This document shows, one piece after another, positions 55,846 through 63,425 of a stretch of DNA of 64,000 bases. The stretch is from Streptomyces cathayae. Its GTDB lineage: Bacteria > Actinomycetota > Actinomycetes > Streptomycetales > Streptomycetaceae. The notes under the pieces were generated by a model. The model saw only the letters and a list, made by a program, of their open reading frames with translations, made no database searches and was not told the DNA's origin. The stretch lies in NCBI RefSeq assembly GCF_029760955.1, contig NZ_CP121682.1, positions 3,410,001 to 3,474,000 of the forward strand, in the 5' to 3' direction. Both the position numbers and the translations under genes were made by a program. Each line of letters begins with the position of its first letter. Within the stretch, counting starts at the first letter, position 1.

Positions 55846-57999
55846 GTGAACCCGATGAACCACCCGATGACCAGTGTGTTCGCCCTCCCCGAACGCCTCT
55901 CCGCCAAAGCCGACCCGCACCTGATCGCCGGGGACGAACAGCACTTCGCGGCCCTCGCGGAGAGCCTCGAGCAGACGATCACCGAGCTCTCCGACCGCCG
56001 CGACGCCACCCTCAGGGCGCCCGGCGGGGTCGGCCGGGAGGCCATGGACCGGGACATCGAGGTGCACCGGCTGACCTCCCGCCTGCGCGCCCTGCGCCGC
56101 TTCGGCCTGGACCTGTGCCTCGGGCACGTCGTCGGCGCGGACGACGGCGAGCCCGTGTACATCGGCCGGCTCGGCCTCACCGACAACGCGGGCCGTCGCC
56201 TGCTGCTCGACTGGCGTTCCCCCGCCGCCGAACCGTTCTTCGCGGCGACCCACGCCCACCCGATGGGTCTCGCGAGCCGCCGCAGGTACCGCTGGACCGG
56301 TGGCCGCATCAGCGACTACTGGGACGAGGTGTTCACCGCCGACGGGCTGGAAGGGCACGCCGCGCTCGACGACCACTCCGCCTTCATCGCCAGTCTGGGC
56401 GGCAACCGGTCGGCCCGGATGCGGGACGTGCTCGGCACCATCCAGGCCGACCAGGACGCCGTCATCCGCGCGGGCTCGCGCGGCGCGCTCGTCGTCGACG
56501 GCGGCCCGGGTACGGGCAAGACCGTCGTCGCCCTGCACCGCTCCGCGTACCTCCTCTACTCCGACCCCCGCCTCGGACACCGCAGGGGCGGCGTGCTGTT
56601 CGTCGGCCCGCACCAGCCCTACCTGGCCTACGTCGCCGACGTCCTGCCCGGCCTCGGCGAGGAGGGCGTGCAGACCTGCACCCTGCGGGACCTCGTCCCC
56701 GAGGGGGCCGCGGCAACGGCCGAGACCGACCCGGAGGCGGCCCGCCTGAAATCGTCCGCGGACCTGGTGAAGGCGATCGAGACCGCCGTCCGCTTCTACG
56801 AGGAGCCGCCCACCCGGGCCATGACGGTCACCACCCCCTGGTCGGACGTCCTCCTGACCGCCGACGACTGGGCCGAGGCCTTCGAGGCGGCGGAACCGGG
56901 CATCCCGCACAACGAGGCACGCGACCACATCTGGGACGAGCTGGTCACGATGCTGCTGGACAGGCAGAGCCGCGACGATGTCTCCCCCACCCTGTTCCGC
57001 AAGGCCCTGGCCCAGAACAAGCAGCTGCTCACCGCCCTCAACAACGCCTGGCCCCTCCTCGAACCCACCGACCTCGTCTCCGACCTCTGGTCGGTCCCCG
57101 CCTACCTGCGCCTGTGCGCCCCCTGGCTCGCCCCCGACGAGGTACGCGCACTCCAGCGCGCGGACGCCCAGGCCTGGACGGTGTCCGACCTGCCCCTCCT
57201 GGACGCGGCCCGGCAGCGGCTCGGCGACCCGAAGGCGTCCCTGCGCAAGCGCCGCCACGACGCCTCGGTCGCCGCCCAGCGCGAGCGGATGGCCGCCGTC
57301 ATCGACAACGTCATCGCCTCCGACGACGACGGCGAGGGCGCGGTGACCATGCTGCACGGACGGGACCTCCAGGACACCCTGATCGACGAGAGCGCCCTGC
57401 CCACCCCCGAACCGGACGCGCTCGCCGGCCCGTTCGCCCACATCGTCGTCGACGAGGCCCAGGAACTGACCGACGCCCAATGGCAGATGCTGCTCCTGCG
57501 CTGCCCGTCCCGCAGCTTCACCGTCGTCGGCGACCGCGCCCAGGCCAGGCACGGCTTCACCGAGTCCTGGCGGGAACGACTCCGACGAGTCGGCCTCAAC
57601 CGCGTCGACGTGGCCACCCTGAACATCAACTACCGCACACCGGAAGAGGTCATGACGGAGGCCGAGCCGGTCATCCGCGCCGCCCTCCCGGACGCCAACG
57701 TCCCGACCTCCATCCGCAGCAACGGCATCCCCGTCGTCCACGGCCCCCTCTCCGACCTGGCCTCGATCCTCGACACCTGGCTCACCGCCCACGACGACGG
57801 AATCGCCTGCGTCATCGGCCATCCCACGTTCCGCTCCACGCCCCGCGTCCTGTCCCTGACCCCGGAACTGTCCAAGGGCCTGGAGTTCGACCTGGTCGTC
57901 CTCGTCGACCCGGACTCGTTCGGCGAGGGCATCGAGGGAGCCGTCGACCGCTACGTCGCAATGACCAGAACGACCCGACAACTCGTCATCCTCACCTGA
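55846..57999 (+). CDS. helR: RNA polymerase recycling ATPase HelR
   Basis: 717 residues from GTG 55846. UvrD-like superfamily 1 helicase-type motor: Walker A VVDGGPGTGKTVVALHRS, Walker B HIVVDEAQELTDAQWQML, motif III VVGDRAQARHGF, and a late KGLEFDLVVLVDPDSFGEG with RYVAMTRTTRQL. The N-terminal arm and the large insertions are typical of HelD/HelR. HelR releases rifampicin-bound RNA polymerase from DNA and protects it, giving rifamycin tolerance. The upstream RAE-like repeat supports this identification over a plain DNA helicase. Confidence 0.9.
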   Translation: MNPMNHPMTSVFALPERLSAKADPHLIAGDEQHFAALAESLEQTITELSDRRDATLRAPGGVGREAMDRDIEVHRLTSRLRALRRFGLDLCLGHVVGADDGEPVYIGRLGLTDNAGRRLLLDWRSPAAEPFFAATHAHPMGLASRRRYRWTGGRISDYWDEVFTADGLEGHAALDDHSAFIASLGGNRSARMRDVLGTIQADQDAVIRAGSRGALVVDGGPGTGKTVVALHRSAYLLYSDPRLGHRRGGVLFVGPHQPYLAYVADVLPGLGEEGVQTCTLRDLVPEGAAATAETDPEAARLKSSADLVKAIETAVRFYEEPPTRAMTVTTPWSDVLLTADDWAEAFEAAEPGIPHNEARDHIWDELVTMLLDRQSRDDVSPTLFRKALAQNKQLLTALNNAWPLLEPTDLVSDLWSVPAYLRLCAPWLAPDEVRALQRADAQAWTVSDLPLLDAARQRLGDPKASLRKRRHDASVAAQRERMAAVIDNVIASDDDGEGAVTMLHGRDLQDTLIDESALPTPEPDALAGPFAHIVVDEAQELTDAQWQMLLLRCPSRSFTVVGDRAQARHGFTESWRERLRRVGLNRVDVATLNINYRTPEEVMTEAEPVIRAALPDANVPTSIRSNGIPVVHGPLSDLASILDTWLTAHDDGIACVIGHPTFRSTPRVLSLTPELSKGLEFDLVVLVDPDSFGEGIEGAVDRYVAMTRTTRQLVILT

Positions 58000-58076
58000 C
58001 GCCGTAGCCGGTTCCCGTACGCTCCGATCCCTGACCGCGACGTCTTCGAAACACGTCCTTGAAACAGAGGAAGCGA

Positions 58077-58689
58077 TGAACCAGGCATTCACGCACGTTC
58101 CCCCACCACCCTCGCCGACCTGCTGGGCCGCGCGCAGGTCATGGACATCGGCATCCGCCCGCTGTGGAACGCACCGCGCGTCGCGGGGCCCGCGTACACG
58201 GTGCGGTGCGAGCCCGGCGACAACCTGATGCTGCACGCCGCGATCTACCGGGCCGCGCCGGGCTCGGTCATCGTCGTGGAGTCGGGCGACGTGGACCACG
58301 CCCTCGCCGGCGGCAACGTCTGTGCCGTCGCCCGGCGCCGGGGCGTCGCGGCCTTCGTGGTCGACGGTGTCATCCGCGACCTCGGCGAGGTGCGCGAGGC
58401 CGGCTTCCCGGTCTTCGCGCGCGGCGTCATCCCGATCCCCGGCACCAAGGAGAAGATCGGCGCGCTCGGTGAGCCGGCCCGGGCCGGCGGCGTCCTGGTG
58501 CACCCCGGGGACATCGTGGTCGCCGACGAGGAGTGCATCGTCGTCGTCCCCGCCGCACGCGAGGAGGACATCCTCACGGCAGCTCGGACGAAGCTCGCCA
58601 AGGAGGCCGAGGAATCCCTCGACACCTGGGAGTCAAACCACCGCGCCCGCATAGAAAAGGCCCTGACCGAACAGGGCTTCACCGGCTGA
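58077..58689 (+). pseudogene. RraA-family protein with N-terminal frameshift
   Basis: From ATG 58077 (GAGGAA site upstream) the codons MNQAFTHVP lead into a run of five C residues at about 58101-58105, after which the natural continuation TTLADLLGRAQVMDIGIRPLW is in the next frame. One added C would restore it. From 58141 a clean frame of 182 codons encodes the RraA/HMG-aldolase fold: GPAYTVRCEPGDNLMLHAAI, GGNVCAVARRRGVAAFVVDG and IRDLGEVREAGFPVFARG with the metal and substrate Asp/Arg. It could start at ATG 58141 as a shorter protein. A sequencing error in the homopolymer is an alternative. Confidence 0.75.
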
Positions 58690-58764
58690 CCGGCGTCGAC
58701 GGGCCGCCTGTCCGGGACGCCGATGCGAAGGTCGAATGTCAGCGTGGACGGCTACGGTACGCCC

Positions 58765-59292
58765 GTGAACGAAATGACCGGTGAAGACCGCTGCCTTCCG
58801 CCCGCCCTCGCCGACGTGGCCCGCGCCGAATTCGACTACGCCGACGGTGACGGGATCGACTTCGATCCCTACGACGTTTTCTACTCGGCCGAGGAGACCA
58901 CCGGCTGGCTGCGCCAGTGGACCGGAAACCCCGATGTCGACGGCGATGCCTACCGGGTCTTCGGCCAGAACGGCGCCGGTGGTCTCGCGGCCGTCTGGTA
59001 CGGACGGCCCGGTCGCCCCCTCACCGAGCAGCCCGTGGTGTTCATGGGCTCGGAAGGTGAGTGCGGCGTCGTGGCCGGGAACCTGTCCGACTTCCTGTGG
59101 GTACTGGCCGACGGCACCGGACCGCTGGAGTCCGTGCTGTACGAGGAGCACGAGGCACGCCCGAACCTGGAGCTCACCGAACTCGCCGAACGCCACGCCA
59201 CCACCCCGCGCCGTCCGGCCCGGGACATCATCACCGAGGCCCGCGCCGAATTCCCCACCTTCACCGACGGCATCGACGAACTCTGCCGGTGA
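58765..59292 (+). CDS. SMI1/KNR4 (SUKH) family protein
   Basis: 175 residues from GTG 58765; upstream in-frame ATG 58723 and GTG 58744 are alternatives. The sequence reads ALADVARAEFDYADGDGIDF, VFYSAEETTGWLRQWTGN, AYRVFGQNGAGGLAAVWYGR and VVFMGSEGECGVVAGNLSDFLW, an acidic SUKH-type fold. SUKH proteins often neutralise toxin partners in contact-dependent systems, but many streptomycete copies stand alone; no toxin gene was found nearby. Acidic composition (Asp/Glu rich) is consistent. Single gene between rraA and a decayed region. Confidence 0.7.
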   Translation: MNEMTGEDRCLPPALADVARAEFDYADGDGIDFDPYDVFYSAEETTGWLRQWTGNPDVDGDAYRVFGQNGAGGLAAVWYGRPGRPLTEQPVVFMGSEGECGVVAGNLSDFLWVLADGTGPLESVLYEEHEARPNLELTELAERHATTPRRPARDIITEARAEFPTFTDGIDELCR

Positions 59293-59893
59293 GGAACCTC
59301 GCACGAGGTGCCCGCCTGTGACCACCCGAGCACGCGGCCTTCCACGCCCCGAAGCTCAGCCCTGCGGCCCTCGGAGCACGCGCACACCCTCTCCGGTCCA
59401 AGGCTCGTCGGCGAGAACGACACGGGACAGCTCGCGAACGCCGCTGAATGGAGAAGTGGGGCCAGGGACTGGAGATGTGCTGCGGTCGACCGGTCCACAT
59501 CGCCGTCCACGTCTTCATCCTGGACACCGGTGTCTTCCCGCACCCGCCGGTCAAGCGCTGGGCACGATCATCGTCGAAGCGCGGCTCCCTGCCTGAACAG
59601 GCAGACGCCTCGGGGTTTCTCACGTGCTGAAGCGACACGACTCCGAGCGCAGGAGGCCACCCACCGACAGTCGCCGCGAGTGCGACGACGAGCAGCCGGG
59701 CGAGACGGACGGCACGGTGAACTGGTGAAGCGGGTGCACAGTGCGGCAATTCCCTGACTCACCTCACTCAAGGCGTTCGCATGAGTGCACCTCACAAAAA
59801 GGACGACGGCCGTGACCGCTCGGTGGACGCGGCCTCGCGGTGCGCGGTGTCGAGGTGGACGCTCGCACCCCGGGCGTGAACACCTGCCCAGAA
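59293..59893. other. Gene-free decayed stretch
   Basis: About 600 bp with no supported intact gene. It holds a relic of an ATP-binding protein gene (59630-59790, listed separately) and a short inverted repeat CTGCCTGAACAGGCAG near 59589. Other frames are short and compositionally random. Confidence 0.5.
59630..59790 (-). pseudogene. Relic of a WhiJ-type ATP-binding protein gene
   Basis: On the minus strand GTGAGTCAGGGAATTGCCGC and the following 100 bp align with the start of the intact ATPase gene at 61012-61434 (GTGAATCAGGAAATCGCC). CACCAGTTCACCGTGCCG in one matches CACCAGTTCACCGTGCCGCT in the other, and CGTCTCGCCCGGCTGCT follows in both. Frame is lost within 30 codons, and nothing of the HATPase motifs remains. 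It is a truncated duplicate beside copy D of the 80-bp element. Confidence 0.65.
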
Positions 59894-59973
59894 GCGTGAG
59901 CACTTCGGCCACCAGTGTCCGGATGCCGCTCGTTTGAGCGCTCACGCAACACTTTCCTGCCGACTGCTCACGC
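59894..59973. repeat. 80-bp dispersed palindromic element, copy D
   Basis: Begins GCGTGAGCACTTCGGCC and ends GCCGACTGCTCACGC; the centre is CGCTCGTTTGAGCG. It lies 100 bp upstream (minus strand sense) of the ATPase relic, in the promoter-like position of that dead gene, and 140 bp beyond the stop of the membrane protein gene at 60116. Confidence 0.85.
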
Positions 59974-60115
59974 TTTCCAAAGAGGTACTCACCCCCGGCC
60001 GTACACGCCAATGTCAGGTTCCCCTCGGCCCAGGTGGCGACGCAGCCGATGCAGGGGGCGTCGGCTCCCGGGCCGAGCCGCAACTCGACGCCGACGTGGG
60101 CGACGGGCTCAGCGG

Positions 60116-60628
60116 TCAGCTGTCCAGACGCGCGTACTGCCGCTCGACGGCCTTCGAGCTCCACTCTCCCAGCACCCAGTCGATCGCATAGGAAACCGCG
60201 AACAGCGCCAGGAACTCAGCGCTGAGGAGGGCCACCAGCCCGAGTGTGCCCTGGACATCGAAGGGGAGGGCGGAGGTCAGCTCCTGCGTGTCCCCGAGCG
60301 CGAGGCCGGCAAGACTGAGGCCGGTGAGAACCGCGGCGAACAGGAGCGCCCCGCGCAGGTAGGCGCGCCGCCTCTGACGACGGCTGGGTGCGTCCGCACC
60401 GGTGGGAAGCTCGACCCCCATGAGGGACCGAGGCGCCTCGGCGCCCAGCACGCGCTGCACCAGCGCGAACACCCCCGCGCCACCGACGAGGACCAGGATC
60501 GCCGCGGTGTTCGTCACCTCCTTGGTCCGGATGTACTCCCAGACGAGCACCCCGAGGGCTGCGAACATGACGGCGCCCAGGGCGACGAGGGCTGACCTGC
60601 CCGCCTTGATGTGCTGACGCTCATCCAT
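60116..60628 (-). CDS. Four-helix membrane protein coupled to an XRE regulator
   Basis: 170 residues from ATG 60628 (MDERQHIKAGRSALVAL), which overlaps the regulator stop by 8 bp; a purine-rich AAGAAGGAG lies 13 nt upstream. Two helix pairs (about residues 11-30, 40-58, 92-115 and 126-150) are separated by a basic loop (SRRQRRRAYLRG). This is the membrane half of the common XRE plus small-membrane-protein pair; function unknown, possibly a bacteriocin or stress immunity-like role. Its translation depends on the upstream regulator. Confidence 0.75.
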   Translation of the reverse strand: MDERQHIKAGRSALVALGAVMFAALGVLVWEYIRTKEVTNTAAILVLVGGAGVFALVQRVLGAEAPRSLMGVELPTGADAPSRRQRRRAYLRGALLFAAVLTGLSLAGLALGDTQELTSALPFDVQGTLGLVALLSAEFLALFAVSYAIDWVLGEWSSKAVERQYARLDS

Positions 60629-60869
60629 GGTGTCCGTGCGCTCCTTCTTCCCAGAACAGGGAGTTGAGATCGGTGTCCAGTGCCCGGCAGATGGCGACAC
60701 ACAGGCTGAGGGTCGGGTTGTGAGTACCCGCCTCGATCATGGAGATCGTCTGCCGTGTGACCCCAACCTGTCCGGCCAGGTCTGCTTGGGTCATGCCGAG
60801 TGCCACCCGCTTGAGCCTCATGCGCGTGTTCACGCGCCGAGGCTCGCGGGCGCTTCGAGTCGCGGCCAT
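60621..60869 (-). CDS. XRE-type helix-turn-helix regulator
   Basis: 82 residues from ATG 60869. A nearly pure Cro/CI fold: MRLKRVALGMTQADLAGQVG, then VTRQTISMIEAGTHNPTLSL and CVAICRALDTDLNSLFWEEG. These are short YozG-like regulators. The ATG begins only 2 nt after the operator at 60871-60909, so the mRNA is almost leaderless or the operator lies over the promoter. It controls its own two-gene operon, by inference. Confidence 0.88.
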   Translation of the reverse strand: MAATRSAREPRRVNTRMRLKRVALGMTQADLAGQVGVTRQTISMIEAGTHNPTLSLCVAICRALDTDLNSLFWEEGAHGHHG

Positions 60870-60870
60870 G

Positions 60871-60909
60871 TGTCATGTATACCCGACACGATGTCGCATA
60901 TACAAGACA
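60871..60909. promoter_or_regulatory. Double 18-bp inverted operator of the XRE pair
   Basis: TGTCATGTATACCCGACA and TGTCGCATATACAAGACA are separated by three bases. Each is the near reverse complement of the other, and each is itself a loose TGTC...GACA palindrome with a GTATA or TATAC core. It lies immediately before the regulator start and includes a -10-like TATA. Confidence 0.7.
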
Positions 60910-61011
60910 TTCCTTGAGGGCGGGACGCGGCCACGGTGCTCCGGCGCCACCCAGGGAGCGGTGCGGTTCACCGACCCGGCAGGGCTCTCCCCGCGGGCAG
61001 CCGAGCGGCCG

Positions 61012-61434
61012 TCACCGGGCGAGGTCCAGCTCCGCCCACACCGTCTTGGCCGGCACCGGACCACCGCGTACGCCCCAACGGTCGGCCAGTTCCTCGACCA
61101 GCAACAGGCCGTAGCCGGACTCGGCGGGTTCCGAGGAGGCATCCGGGTGGGTGGGCAGGCTCTCCCCCCGGGCGTCGGTGACCTCAATGCGCAACACCCC
61201 GTGCGCGGCGACCGTCAGGGAGAGACGGAAGCTCCGGCCGGGGACACGGCCGTGCACGGCGGCGTTCGCGGCGAGTTCGGCGACGATCAGCCGGGCCGGG
61301 TCCAACGGGAGTTCCCAGGAGCGCAGTTGCTCTATGGCAAGCAGGCGGGCGAGACGAGCACCCCGGCGGGTGGCGGAGAGCGGCACGGTGAACTGGTGGA
61401 CCGAAGTGCCCGGAGCGGCGATTTCCTGATTCAC
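61012..61434 (-). CDS. ATP-binding (HATPase/anti-sigma-like) protein of a WhiJ-type locus
   Basis: 140 residues from GTG 61434; GTG 61452 is an in-frame alternative. Histidine-kinase-like ATPase without kinase partners: SATRRGARLARLLAIEQLRSW, the N-box LIVAELAANAAVHGRV, a G-box VTDARGESLPTHP and ESGYGLLLVEELADRW. These short ATPases accompany XRE plus DUF397 genes in streptomycetes (WhiJ/AbaA-type loci) and are thought to act on regulators. It diverges from the XRE gene at 61598. A decayed second copy lies 1.7 kb away. Confidence 0.85.
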   Translation of the reverse strand: MNQEIAAPGTSVHQFTVPLSATRRGARLARLLAIEQLRSWELPLDPARLIVAELAANAAVHGRVPGRSFRLSLTVAAHGVLRIEVTDARGESLPTHPDASSEPAESGYGLLLVEELADRWGVRGGPVPAKTVWAELDLAR

Positions 61435-61597
61435 ATCACCCAGCGTGTTCACGCATGCGTACCGTGTGAAGTCGGATGGCCCGTGCGACCGGCGGCTGTC
61501 CGTGAGGTGTCCGGTTCCGTCCGGGCTGCCCGGGGTGACCGGGCGCGGGCAGCCGGAGTTGGTCCGGGGAAGGGCGCACGACGGGAGGGTGGCGGAC

Positions 61598-62431
61598 ATG
61601 AACGAGTGGGAAGCGGGACAGGACGACGAAGAGGCCGGGGCCGTGATGCGGACGGTCGTACGGCAGTTGAAGCTGTGGCGGGAGTCGGCCGGCCTCACCC
61701 AGGCGGAGTTCGGGACGGCCATCGGGTACGGAGAGGAACTGGTCTCCTCGGTGGAGCGAGGGCGACGGATCCCCCGACCGGAGTACTTGGACGCGGCGGA
61801 CGAGGTGCTGGGAGCGAGCGGGAAGATCGCGGCGCTCAAGCAGGATGTGGCGGAGGTCCGGTACCCCAAGAAGGTGCGGGATGTGAAGCGCTTGGAGGAG
61901 GAAGCCGTCGAGATCTGCTCGTACAACAACTCGGTCATCGACGGGTTGTTGCAGACCGAGGAGTACTCACGGGCCGTATTCAACTCCCGGCGTCCCCCGT
62001 TCACGGAGGAGGAGTTGGAGCAGCAGGTGACCGCGCGGGCGGCACGCCAGGAGATCGTAGAGGGCGCCGCCGCGTTGCCGGTCTTCAGCTTCGTCCAGTG
62101 CGAGTCGACTTTACGGCGCCCCTATGGGGGCACAATGGTGATGCGCAAGCAACTCGAACAACTGTTGCGGTTGGGCGGGTTGCGGAACGTTGACATCCAG
62201 GTCATGCCTCTTGGGCGTGAGGGAAACGCCGGGGTCGACGGCCCGTTCCGAGTGCTCAGACTCAAGGACGGCACCACCGTGGGATACAACGAAGTGCAGC
62301 TCACCAGCCGTGCGATCGTCGACCCGAAACTCGTTCAGGTCCTTGAGATCCGCTATGGGATCATCCGAGCCCAGGCCCTCGACCCCGAAGAGTCCCTGGC
62401 CTTCATCGAGAAAATGCTGGGAGAGCCATGA
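61598..62431 (+). CDS. WhiJ-like XRE regulator with DUF5753 domain
   Basis: 277 residues from ATG 61598, with GGGAGGG about 8 nt upstream. N-terminal helix-turn-helix: LKLWRESAGLTQAEFGTAIG and GEELVSSVERGRRIPRPEYL. The DUF5753 domain follows: ICSYNNSVIDGLLQTEEYSR, TARAARQEIV, FVQCESTLRRPYGGTMVMRK, then VMPLGREGNAGVDGPFRVLR. This is the standard WhiJ-type regulator, always paired with a DUF397 partner. The stop overlaps the DUF397 start (ATGA). WhiJ family members influence differentiation in S. coelicolor; here no target is known. Confidence 0.93.
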   Translation: MNEWEAGQDDEEAGAVMRTVVRQLKLWRESAGLTQAEFGTAIGYGEELVSSVERGRRIPRPEYLDAADEVLGASGKIAALKQDVAEVRYPKKVRDVKRLEEEAVEICSYNNSVIDGLLQTEEYSRAVFNSRRPPFTEEELEQQVTARAARQEIVEGAAALPVFSFVQCESTLRRPYGGTMVMRKQLEQLLRLGGLRNVDIQVMPLGREGNAGVDGPFRVLRLKDGTTVGYNEVQLTSRAIVDPKLVQVLEIRYGIIRAQALDPEESLAFIEKMLGEP

Positions 62432-62643
62432 GCTTCAAGCCCAACTCCGGGGACGGGACAGTGCCCGAGTGGATAAAGAGCAGCTACAGCGGTGCAGACA
62501 CCCCCTCCTGCGTCGAAGTCGCCGCCACCCCCGAGACCATCCTCGTCCGCGACTCCAAGAACCCGAACGGCCCCCGCCTCACCCTCGCCCCCACCACCTG
62601 GGCGACCTTCCTGCCGTACGCCTCGGATGCCTCGGAGGGCTGA
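62428..62643 (+). CDS. DUF397 protein, partner of the WhiJ-like regulator
   Basis: 71 residues from ATG 62428, overlapping the regulator gene by 4 bp. Canonical DUF397 motif order: EWIKSSYSGADTPSCVEVAA, then ILVRDSKNPNGPRLTLAP and TWATFLPYA. DUF397 proteins bind the partner XRE regulator and modulate its DNA binding. Together with the ATPase gene this completes the three-gene WhiJ-type locus. Confidence 0.95.
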   Translation: MSFKPNSGDGTVPEWIKSSYSGADTPSCVEVAATPETILVRDSKNPNGPRLTLAPTTWATFLPYASDASEG

Positions 62644-62703
62644 CGCGCACGGGCCGCCCTGCCGCCCGCAGGGCACCCGCTTTCGTCGTGGTAGGCATGT
62701 GCG

Positions 62704-63315
62704 GTGATCGGTCGCCTTCCGCTGGACGAGCAACTCACTGCCCTGAGAACTACGTTGTCCCGCAACGAGACCCTGCTGGAGGTGCTCGACCGGACCGCGG
62801 CGCTGGATCTGCCCGGCTGGTACCTGACGGCGGGCTGCCTCTTTCAGACCGTGTGGAACGTCGTCACGGACAGGCCTCCCACCGAGGGGATCAAGGACTA
62901 CGACGTCTTCTACTTCGACGACCGCGACCTGTCGTGGGAGGCGGAGGACGCGGTGATCAGCGCGGCGGCGCAGGCCTTCGCCGACCTCCCGGCCAAGGCC
63001 GAGGTCGAGGTCGAGGTCCGCAACGAGGCCCGCGTCCACCTCTGGTACGAACAGAAGTTCGGCGTCCCGTGTCCCCCGCACACGTCGACCGAGGCGGCGA
63101 TCGACAGCTTCGCCGCGACCACCTGCTGCCTGGGCGTGCGGCTGGAGCCCGGTGGCCGGTGGCGCGTCTACGCGCCGCACGGACTCTCCGACGTGTTCCG
63201 GCTCGTCGTGCGCCCCAACCCGGTACTCGCGCCGCGTGCCGTGTACGAGGCCAAGACGGCACGCTGGCGTCGGCAGTGGCCCGAGCTGACCGTACTGGAG
63301 TGGCCCGCGGCCTGA
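62704..63315 (+). CDS. Nucleotidyltransferase family protein (COG3575 type)
   Basis: 203 residues from GTG 62704. Characteristic segments are LDLPGWYLTAGCLFQTVWNV, GIKDYDVFYFDDRDLSWEAE (the two metal-binding Asp residues of a nucleotidyltransferase), VRNEARVHLWYEQKFG and the late VFRLVVRPNPVLAPRAVYEA. Substrate unknown; members are widespread stand-alone enzymes. It converges with hemD, leaving about 110 bp. Confidence 0.85.
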   Translation: MIGRLPLDEQLTALRTTLSRNETLLEVLDRTAALDLPGWYLTAGCLFQTVWNVVTDRPPTEGIKDYDVFYFDDRDLSWEAEDAVISAAAQAFADLPAKAEVEVEVRNEARVHLWYEQKFGVPCPPHTSTEAAIDSFAATTCCLGVRLEPGGRWRVYAPHGLSDVFRLVVRPNPVLAPRAVYEAKTARWRRQWPELTVLEWPAA

Positions 63316-63425
63316 GCCAGGGCGGGCGGGGCGTTCGTCAGGGGCCGCACGAGAAGTGGCGGGGTGCGCCCTCACGGAACACCCCGCCACCACCTCGCGC
63401 GTACTGCCTCACGCCGCCGCGCGGC

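Noticed and set aside
55837..58503. 888-codon minus-strand frame opposite helR and rraA
   Set aside because: Antisense shadow with extreme composition; helR motifs are on the plus strand.
58765..59292. SUKH-type gene as immunity half of a polymorphic toxin system
   Set aside because: No toxin, Hint domain or secretion marker gene is within reach, so only the family is reported.
59293..59630. Short frames rich in Asp/Val on the minus strand
   Set aside because: No ribosome site, no family resemblance and poor codon bias.
60000..60110. Protein-like frame AHVGVELRLGPGADAPCIGC between copy D and the membrane gene
   Set aside because: Only about 45 codons, with no start, and running into the repeat; possibly a remnant but not assignable.
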